The notes beneath the pieces are model-generated. The model saw only the letters and a program-made list of their open reading frames with translations. It ran no database searches and was not told the DNA's origin. The translations under genes and the position numbers were made by a program. Shown piece after piece: positions 58,030 through 64,000 of a DNA stretch of 64,000 bases. Source of the DNA: Planctomycetota bacterium (GTDB lineage Bacteria; Planctomycetota; UBA1135; UBA2386); the NCBI GenBank assembly GCA_020638735.1, contig JACKHZ010000011.1, positions 1 through 64,000 of the forward strand, in the 5' to 3' direction. Positions within the stretch are counted from its first letter, which is position 1, and each line of letters starts with the position of its first letter.

Positions 58030-58500
58030 ATGCCCAAGACGCAAGTGACGATCTACAGTGACGGCGCGTGCCTCGGCAACCCGGGGCGCGGCGGCTACGG
58101 CACGGTGCTGCTGTGGGGCGACAAGCGCAAGGAACTGGCGAAGGGCTACCGCCGCACGACCAACAACCGCATGGAGCTGCTCGGCGCGATCGTCGGGCTC
58201 GAAGCGCTGACCCGCGCCTGCCGGGTGACGCTGTGGTCGGACTCGACCTATGTCGTTCACGCGATGACCAAGGGCTGGCTCGACGGCTGGCAGAAGCGCG
58301 GCTGGCGGACGGCGTCGAAGGAGCCGGTCAAGAACCGCGACCTGTGGGAGCGGCTGCTGCGCGCCGCCGAGCGGCACGAAGTGGACTGGCAGTGGGTGCG
58401 CGGCCACAGCGGCGAGCCGGAGAACGAGCGCTGCGACGAGTTGGCGGTGGCCGCCGCCAACGGCGTCGAGCTGCTCGACGACGCCGGCTTCGACGGCTAG
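58030..58500 (+). CDS. rnhA: Ribonuclease HI
   Basis: This is 156 residues, standard length. The catalytic residues D11 (YSDGACLGNPG), E49 (NRMELLGAI), D71 (LWSDSTYVV) and D136 (NERCDELA) are all present, as is H126 in the WVRGHSG loop. The basic handle region (KGWLDGWQKRGWRT) is also present. It degrades RNA in RNA-DNA hybrids. It is a single gene 61 bp after acpH. Confidence 0.97.
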   Translation: MPKTQVTIYSDGACLGNPGRGGYGTVLLWGDKRKELAKGYRRTTNNRMELLGAIVGLEALTRACRVTLWSDSTYVVHAMTKGWLDGWQKRGWRTASKEPVKNRDLWERLLRAAERHEVDWQWVRGHSGEPENERCDELAVAAANGVELLDDAGFDG

Positions 58501-58652
58501 GCGCGGGCGCAGAAATCGTCGGCGTCGTGGCGGTCTCCGCGCCGTCATGCCGCTGTCGGGGCGTGCCGCCGACCTGTTCCCTGCCGATTCCCGCTCGTCC
58601 GCGTCGTGCAACCGGCCGCGGACCGCGCCGGACATGTGTTACAACGCTGCGC

Positions 58653-59249
58653 ATGGCGGACGACGTGCCCGACCCGACGGCGACCCGGCGGCTGTTGCGC
58701 GCCGTCTCCGCCGGCGAGGCCGGGGCTGCCGAGCAGCTGTTCCCGCTGGTCTACGACGAGCTCCGGCGGCTGGCCGGCAGGCTGATGGGCAGCGAGCGGC
58801 AGGACCACACGCTGCAGGCGACGGCGCTGGTCAACGAGGCCTACCTGCGGCTGGTGGCGCCGGGCGCGGACTACCAGGACCGGGGGCACTTCCTGCGCAC
58901 GGCGGCGCGCGCGATGCGGCACGTGCTGGTCGACCACGCCCGCGCCCGCGGCGCGCAGAAGCGCGCCGGCGGCCACCGCGCCGACATCGACGCCGACAGC
59001 CTGGCTGCGTTCGACGACGGTCAGCAGGTGCTGGCGGTCGACGAGGTGCTGGCCCGGCTCGCCGCGGTCGACCCGCAGCTGGCGCAGCTCGTCGAACTGC
59101 GGTTCTTCGCCGGGCTCGACAACCCGACCGCCGCCGAAGCGCTCGGCATCTCGCTGCGCTCGGTCGAACGCGGCTGGCGCACGGCGCGCGCGTTCCTCGT
59201 GCGCGAGCTCGAGCCGGGGCGCGACCGGCCGTCGCCGGAGGCGTCGTGA
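58653..59249 (+). CDS. ECF-type sigma factor of the kinase-linked planctomycete group
   Basis: This is 198 residues. Region 2 (QLFPLVYDELRRLAGRLMGS, QATALVNEAYLRL, FLRTAARAMRHVLVDHARAR) and region 4 (PTAAEALGISLRSVERGWRT) match the Sig-70_X6/TIGR02999 type that is abundant in Planctomycetes and often paired with Hanks-type kinases. No anti-sigma factor follows; the next gene is a transmembrane kinase joined by a GTGA overlap. This suggests control by phosphorylation instead of by an anti-sigma factor, a model known for related groups and only inferred here. Confidence 0.93.
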   Translation: MADDVPDPTATRRLLRAVSAGEAGAAEQLFPLVYDELRRLAGRLMGSERQDHTLQATALVNEAYLRLVAPGADYQDRGHFLRTAARAMRHVLVDHARARGAQKRAGGHRADIDADSLAAFDDGQQVLAVDEVLARLAAVDPQLAQLVELRFFAGLDNPTAAEALGISLRSVERGWRTARAFLVRELEPGRDRPSPEAS

Positions 59250-61789
59250 CGACCTCGTTCCCGCGCGTGCGCGCGCTGTTCGAGCAGGCGCTCGAGGTGC
59301 CGGTCGGCGCGCGGGCGACGTTCGTGCGCGAACACAGCGGCGGCGACGCCGCGCTGTGCGCGGAGGTCGAGGCGCTGCTCCGCTGCGACACCGACGGCGG
59401 CGCGGCTGCGGCGCTGCTCGACCGCGGCGCCGCGCCGTTGACGGCATCGATGGCGTCAGCCGTCGCCGAGCCCGGCGGCGACATCGGCGGCTTCCGTGTC
59501 GTTCGCGTGCTGGGGAGCGGCGGCATGGGCACCGTCTACGAAGCCGAGCAGGCGGTGCCGCAGCGACTGGTCGCGCTCAAGGTGCTGTCGCTCGGTCTGT
59601 GCAGCGAGCAGGCGGTGCGCCGCTTCCGCTGGGAGGCCGAGGTGCTGGCGAAGCTGCGCCACCCCGGCATCGCCCAGGTGTTCGAGGTCGGCGTTCACCG
59701 TCAGGGGGCGCTCGAACTGCCGTGGTTCGCCATGGAGCTGGTGCCTTCGGCGCGCGAGCTCGTCGACCACGCGGCGCAGCAGGGCCTGGACCTGCGGCAG
59801 CGGGTGGAGCTGCTGATCGAGGTCTGCGAGGCGGTGCACCACGGCCACCTGCAGGGTGTCGTGCACCGCGACCTCAAGCCGCAGAACGTGCTCGTCGACG
59901 GCGACGGTCGGGTCAAGGTGATCGACTTCGGCATCGCCCGCAGCATGGCCGGCGAGGCCGCCGACCTGACCCAGGGCGGCGCGGCCGGAACGCCGCAGTA
60001 CATGAGCCCCGAGCAGCTGCAGGGTGGCGACGTCGACCTGCGCAGCGACGTCTACGCGCTCGGCGTGATCCTGTTCGAGCTGATCGCCGGCCGGCGCCCG
60101 TTCGTCGCCGACACGGCGTCGCCCTATGCGATCGCCGAACAGGTGATCGGCGGCGAGGCGCCGCGGTTGTCGCAGTTCGTGCCGGTGCCGCGCGACCTCG
60201 AGCTGGTGGTGCAGATGGCCCTGTGCCGCGACGTCGACCGCCGCTATGCGTCGGCCGCCGCGTTGGCCGCGGATCTACGCGCCTGGCTCGAGTCGCGGCC
60301 GGTGCAGGCGCGCGCGCCGAGCACCGCGCATCAGCTGCGGTTGTTCGCGCGGCGTCGTCGCGGTCTGGTCGCGGCGGTGACGGCGATCGTGGCGGTGGTG
60401 GTGCTCTCGCTGTTGGTCGTGTTGGCGCAGAATCGCGAGCTCGAGCAGCGCGAGCGGCTGGCGCGCCGCGTCGCCGGCTTCGCCCGCGACTTCCTCGCCG
60501 AGTCGTCGGTCATGCAGACGCGCGGCACCGACTACACGGTGCGCGAGGCGCTCGACGTCGCCGCCGATCGGCTGGCCGACGAACGCTTCGAGGATCCTGC
60601 GATCGAGGCAGAGCTGCGGCAGCTGGTCGGCGAGACCTACCGTGGCCTGTCGTTGCCGGCGGTCGCCGAGGGGCACCTGCAGCGGGCGCGCACGCTGTGG
60701 ACCGCTGTCGAAGGTCCGGTCGGGCCGCGCCGCATGCGCGCCGCGACCTCGCTGTTGCTGACGTGGCACGACCTCGGCCGCGACGCCGAGGCGCAGGCGC
60801 TGCTCGACGAGCTCGAGCGCGACTACGCCGCGGTCGCCACCGACGACGCCACCTGGTGGAGCCTGCGCCACAACCGCGCCTTCCTGCTGCGCGGCCAGGG
60901 CCGGCTGCGCGACGCCGAGGCGATCTACCGCGAAGTGGTCGCCGCGCGCGAACGGCTGCTCGGCGCCGGTGACGACGAGACGATCGTCACGCGGCACAAC
61001 CTCGGCACGCTGCTGATGGCGCTCGGCCAGCCCGACGAGGCGCGGCAGGTGCTCGAGCGGGCGCTCGCCGACGCCGAAGCGTCTCAACAGCCGGAGGCGT
61101 CGGTGTGGCAGATCGCCGACAACCTGGCCGAGGCGTGGCGCGAGGGCGGCCGGCTCGACGAGGCGGCAGCGATGCACCGTCGGGCGATGGCCGGCTACGA
61201 GCAGCTGCTCGGCCCCGACCACGCGCTGACGATCGGCTGCGGCTACCACCTGCTCAAGGTGCTGTTCCGGCAGGGGGAGTTCGACGAGCTCGGCACGTTG
61301 TCGCGCGAGCTGCTGCAGCGCTGCACCCGGGCCTTCGGCGACGACGACTACCGCACGCTCGACGTGCTGCAGGCGGTGGCGATCGCCTGCCAGCACGACG
61401 GTCGCACCGACGAGGCGCTGCAGCTGCTCGCACGCGCGTTCGCCACCCAGCAGCGCAACGACGGCCTGCTGCACCCGTCGACGATCAACTTCGGGCTGCG
61501 GCTGTGCCGCACGCAGCTGGACGCCGGACACGGCGCGCCGGCGCTAGCCCTCGCCGAACGGCTCTGCGACGCGCTCGCCGCCGACCCCGATCGCGCCGGC
61601 CAGCTGCCGCCGGGCCACGCCGGCGCCTGTCAGCTCTGCCGGGCGAAGGCGCTCGTCGCGGTGGGGCGACGCGACGAGGCGCGCGCCGCGCTGGCCATCG
61701 CGCGTGCCGAGCTCGCGGCGCAGTTGCCGCCCGGGCACGACCTGTTGCAGCAGGTCGACGCAGTCGCCGCCGAGCTGGCCGACCGCTGA
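59246..61789 (+). CDS. Transmembrane Ser/Thr protein kinase with TPR C-terminal region
   Basis: This is 847 residues from GTG 59246, coupled to the sigma gene. The kinase domain (about 82-355) has Gly loop GSGGMG (90-95), Lys112 (VALKVLSLG), HRDLKPQN (207-214), DFG (VIDFGIARS) and GTPQYMSPEQLQGG. A basic stretch (RLFARRRRG) precedes one transmembrane helix (about 374-395). The remaining 450 residues are TPR repeats (RHNRAFLLRGQGRLRDAEAI, LGTLLMALGQPDEARQVLE, NLAEAWREGGRLDEAAAMH), which would lie outside the membrane. It is likely a sensor kinase whose TPR part binds an envelope partner and whose target includes the upstream sigma factor. Confidence 0.94.
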   Translation: MTTSFPRVRALFEQALEVPVGARATFVREHSGGDAALCAEVEALLRCDTDGGAAAALLDRGAAPLTASMASAVAEPGGDIGGFRVVRVLGSGGMGTVYEAEQAVPQRLVALKVLSLGLCSEQAVRRFRWEAEVLAKLRHPGIAQVFEVGVHRQGALELPWFAMELVPSARELVDHAAQQGLDLRQRVELLIEVCEAVHHGHLQGVVHRDLKPQNVLVDGDGRVKVIDFGIARSMAGEAADLTQGGAAGTPQYMSPEQLQGGDVDLRSDVYALGVILFELIAGRRPFVADTASPYAIAEQVIGGEAPRLSQFVPVPRDLELVVQMALCRDVDRRYASAAALAADLRAWLESRPVQARAPSTAHQLRLFARRRRGLVAAVTAIVAVVVLSLLVVLAQNRELEQRERLARRVAGFARDFLAESSVMQTRGTDYTVREALDVAADRLADERFEDPAIEAELRQLVGETYRGLSLPAVAEGHLQRARTLWTAVEGPVGPRRMRAATSLLLTWHDLGRDAEAQALLDELERDYAAVATDDATWWSLRHNRAFLLRGQGRLRDAEAIYREVVAARERLLGAGDDETIVTRHNLGTLLMALGQPDEARQVLERALADAEASQQPEASVWQIADNLAEAWREGGRLDEAAAMHRRAMAGYEQLLGPDHALTIGCGYHLLKVLFRQGEFDELGTLSRELLQRCTRAFGDDDYRTLDVLQAVAIACQHDGRTDEALQLLARAFATQQRNDGLLHPSTINFGLRLCRTQLDAGHGAPALALAERLCDALAADPDRAGQLPPGHAGACQLCRAKALVAVGRRDEARAALAIARAELAAQLPPGHDLLQQVDAVAAELADR

Positions 61790-61795
61790 CGCGGA

Positions 61796-62731
61796 TCACC
61801 AGTACTTCGACATGCCGGCGGGCGGCGCGTACGGCCGGTCCGGTTCGAAGTGGCGCCACAGCAGCGCCGACACGTCGCGCAGCAGCACGTAGCCTTCGTT
61901 GTCGGCGCCCCAGCCCTTGTCCTGCTGGTCGTCGGTGATGACGCAGAACACATAGTCGCCGTGCGGCGCGTGCACCAGCACGACCTCGCTGCGCGAGTCG
62001 GAGACGGCGCCCTGCTTGCTCATCGTCGCGACGTCGGGCGGGATGCGCGACAGCGCCTCGGCGTCCCAGTAGATGCGGGCGAGGCAGCGCTGCAGCTCCT
62101 CGCTGGCGGCGGCGGAGACGACGCGGCCTGCGTTGGCGCGGACCAGCAGCTCGCTCATCTCGCGCGGCGTGGTCTGGCCCCATCCGAACTGCGTGCGCGC
62201 CGCCTCGCGGCCGGGCGTGCGCGAGTTGACCCGCGTCGTGGCGAAGCCGTTGTTCGAGAGCCAGTCGTTGATCGCCGTGCCGGTGCCAGCCAGCTCCTGG
62301 CACCACAACGCGGCGGTGTTGTCGCTGGTCGTGATCATCAGCATCGCGACCTTGGCCAGCGCGACCTTCTCGCCGTCGGCGAACGCGCCGAGCAGGTCTT
62401 CGCCTTCGTACAGCCGGTCCTTGGTGTAGGTCAGCTCCTGGTGGTAGTCGAGTTCGCCGCGTTCGACCTTGGCCAGCAGCGCGGCGAGGATCGGCACCTT
62501 GATCATGCTCGCGGTCGGGAACGTGTCGTCGGCGGCGAGCGCGACCTCGGCGCCGCTGTCGAGGTGGCGCACGTAGACGCCGACCCGGCCGTGGAACGCG
62601 GCGGTGCGCTCGCGCAGCGCCTGTTCGAGCGGGGCGGTGTCGGTGGACGGCGCGGCGGCGCAGCCCGCGAACAGCAACGTCGCGGCGAGCAGCGCGCGCT
62701 CAGCGCGCCAGCAGGTGGTTCTTCTGCACAT
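61796..62731 (-). CDS. Class A beta-lactamase-fold serine hydrolase lipoprotein
   Basis: This is 311 residues. A lipoprotein signal ends with the box LFAGC (Cys24). Serine-beta-lactamase motifs are present: S75-M-I-K78 (FPTASMIKVP), SDN 136-138 (ITTSDNTAALW) and a KTG-like triad written KQG (MSKQGAVSDS). The ExxLN motif with the general base of true class A enzymes is not evident (NSRTPGREAARTQFGW instead), so a cell-wall peptidase/hydrolase role is as likely as antibiotic resistance. It overlaps the upstream SGNH gene by 32 bp and is convergent with the kinase gene (6 bp apart). Confidence 0.87.
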   Translation of the reverse strand: MCRRTTCWRAERALLAATLLFAGCAAAPSTDTAPLEQALRERTAAFHGRVGVYVRHLDSGAEVALAADDTFPTASMIKVPILAALLAKVERGELDYHQELTYTKDRLYEGEDLLGAFADGEKVALAKVAMLMITTSDNTAALWCQELAGTGTAINDWLSNNGFATTRVNSRTPGREAARTQFGWGQTTPREMSELLVRANAGRVVSAAASEELQRCLARIYWDAEALSRIPPDVATMSKQGAVSDSRSEVVLVHAPHGDYVFCVITDDQQDKGWGADNEGYVLLRDVSALLWRHFEPDRPYAPPAGMSKYW

Positions 62732-63992
62732 GGTCGATCAGGGCGTCGGCGACGTGGCGCTGGCCGGCGGCGGTCCAGTGCGTGTCGGTGGCGTAGTAGA
62801 GCTGCTCGCCGTTGTCGGCCGCGGCCTCGAGCGTCGGCGTCGCCGACCACAGCGCGATGCCCTCGGCGGCGCAGAACGCGCTGACCAGGCCTTCGACCGC
62901 GCCGCGGTGCTCCAGCAGCGCCTGGCGCTCGGCCTCGGCGTCCTGGTGCAGCGGCAGCGCGAACAGCTGCGATGCCTCGACGTAGCGGCGCAGCAGCGCG
63001 GCGTCGGCGGTGACGCGCGGCAGGTAGACCTGCGGCTTGCTCGGCAGGTAGACGAGCAGGAAGCGCGCGCCCTGCGCTTCGCTGCGGCGCCGGGCAGAGC
63101 GCAGCGCGTCCTGCACCGCGGCCCACGCCGGGTGCGCGGCGATCAGCTCGGGCGCCGCGGCGTGGGTGCGCAACACGTCGGGGTGGAACCACATGCGCTG
63201 TGGCGGCGAGGTGGCGGTCTCGAGCGGCGGCAGCGGTTCGCCTGCGAGCGCCGGCGCCGGCGGGCCGACGAGCCAGCTGGCGACCAGCGCCGGCAGGCGC
63301 AGGAACGGCGCGCGGCGGTCGGCGAACAGGTCGCCGTAGGTCGCAGCACCGTCGCCCTGTTGCACCATCAGCCAGACGGTGTCGGTCAGGTCGTTGCCGC
63401 CGAAGAAGAACCACACCACCAGCTTCGGCTGCGCCGGCAGGCCGCGCTGTTCGAGCAGCCAGCGTTCGCGCAGCGGGTCGAGGCCGGCGATGCCGAGGTT
63501 GTAGACGGAGGTGCCGAGCGCCAGCTCGAAGCGGGGCTGCAGGCCCGCGGGCTCGCGCTGCGCGGCGAACACGGTGAACGAGTCGCCGACGAACACCACG
63601 TCGGCTGTGTCGGTGTGCGGCGCGCGGTTGGGCAGCCCGTCCTCGTCGGCGGGCACGACGATGCGCGGCGTGTTCGCCAGGTCCTGGGCGATGGCGCCTT
63701 GCGGCGCGATGCCGAGCCCGACCAGGTCGTGCGGCGGGGGCCCGTCGTACGGGTCGACGCCGAACGGCAGCGGCACCGCCAGGATCGGCGTGCGGTCGAG
63801 CAGCCCCGGGTGCGAGAACTCGACGCCGTGCGGCGGGTAGCGCTCGCGGAAGGCCGCGGGCAGCAGGCCCGGCGCGACGTGCAGCACGACCTCGGCGAGC
63901 AGCAGCGCGAGCCCGACGCCGAAGCACGCGGCGATCAGCTTGAGCTGCCGCTGGCGGCGACGGGAACGGGGGCGGGGTGACGCGGTGCTCAT
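62700..63992 (-). CDS. AlgX/AlgJ-like SGNH-type acetyltransferase or esterase
   Basis: This is 430 residues. A basic N-terminus (RPRSRRRQRQLK) and one membrane helix (LIAACFGVGLALLLAEVV) anchor it. The catalytic layout of AlgX/AlgJ-type SGNH proteins is visible: GDSFT with Ser138, the Asn block GGNDLTD and DTHW (403-406) with His405. Such proteins add or remove O-acetyl groups on exported polysaccharides. No membrane-bound acetyltransferase (MBOAT) gene is in the window. It starts eight bases from the right edge, so upstream partners may be cut off. Coding overlap with the downstream lipoprotein suggests a shared transcript. Confidence 0.85.
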   Translation of the reverse strand: MSTASPRPRSRRRQRQLKLIAACFGVGLALLLAEVVLHVAPGLLPAAFRERYPPHGVEFSHPGLLDRTPILAVPLPFGVDPYDGPPPHDLVGLGIAPQGAIAQDLANTPRIVVPADEDGLPNRAPHTDTADVVFVGDSFTVFAAQREPAGLQPRFELALGTSVYNLGIAGLDPLRERWLLEQRGLPAQPKLVVWFFFGGNDLTDTVWLMVQQGDGAATYGDLFADRRAPFLRLPALVASWLVGPPAPALAGEPLPPLETATSPPQRMWFHPDVLRTHAAAPELIAAHPAWAAVQDALRSARRRSEAQGARFLLVYLPSKPQVYLPRVTADAALLRRYVEASQLFALPLHQDAEAERQALLEHRGAVEGLVSAFCAAEGIALWSATPTLEAAADNGEQLYYATDTHWTAAGQRHVADALIDHVQKNHLLAR

Positions 63993-64000
63993 GGAGTGCG

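Noticed and set aside
62700..63927. 474-codon alternative frame over the SGNH gene
   Set aside because: It is Arg/Ala-rich without motifs, while the other frame has GDSFT and DTHW in correct order.

Overview
The window is a high-GC (roughly 70%) bacterial chromosome segment, densely packed with genes on both strands. Several traits together point to Planctomycetota, possibly the Pla163/Poly30-like lineages: a sulfatase fused to a DUF1080 domain, a DUF1080 lipoprotein, an ECF sigma factor coupled to a Ser/Thr kinase with TPRs, squalene-cyclase-like secreted proteins, CAP-like and beta-propeller secreted proteins, and few Shine-Dalgarno sequences. This assignment is inference from gene content; no rRNA is present.

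Layout. 1-6.9 kb: end of an unknown gene, tRNA-Asn, yigZ, two large secreted proteins and an alpha/beta hydrolase. 7.0-11.7 kb: a one-gene NRPS module (formyltransferase, adenylation domain with an inserted luciferase-like monooxygenase, carrier protein). 11.7-15.4 kb: sulfatase-DUF1080 fusion and a secreted structural protein. 15.6-22.0 kb (minus): a regulated export locus, ECF sigma factor > membrane anti-sigma-like protein > secreted protein, followed by a broken zinc-ribbon gene, a squalene-cyclase-like protein and a DUF1080 lipoprotein, joined by ATGA/GTGA overlaps. 22.1-27.0 kb (minus): hslU and three related membrane or lipoprotein genes with zinc ribbons and a duplicated C-terminal domain. 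27.1-35.8 kb: uvrB and uvrC bracket a DUF6544 gene, a LysR regulator divergent from a lactonase-like propeller gene, a decayed secreted gene with an in-frame stop, and an Rpn-type nuclease gene. 35.9-38.9 kb: two LytS-type kinases and one LytTR regulator. 39-51.3 kb: secreted protein, CorC-like membrane protein, Clp-type AAA+ ATPase divergent from a Ser/Thr kinase plus YkgJ protein, a 14-repeat secreted propeller protein, a methyltransferase and RecQ. 51.5-64 kb: a GT-C-like membrane protein, valS, a TVP38 protein, acpH, rnhA, an ECF sigma/kinase pair, a beta-lactamase-fold lipoprotein and an AlgX/AlgJ-like SGNH protein.

The most interesting locus is the Rpn gene at 32856-33923. It carries four copies of a four-residue repeat, directly preceded by an internal ATG with a good Shine-Dalgarno. 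This matches the gene-within-a-gene toxin/antitoxin (RpnL/RpnS) phage-defence arrangement described in enterobacteria. Next are the stand-alone formyltransferase/monooxygenase NRPS module, the two genes interrupted by single in-frame stops, and the duplicated LytS kinases that share one regulator.
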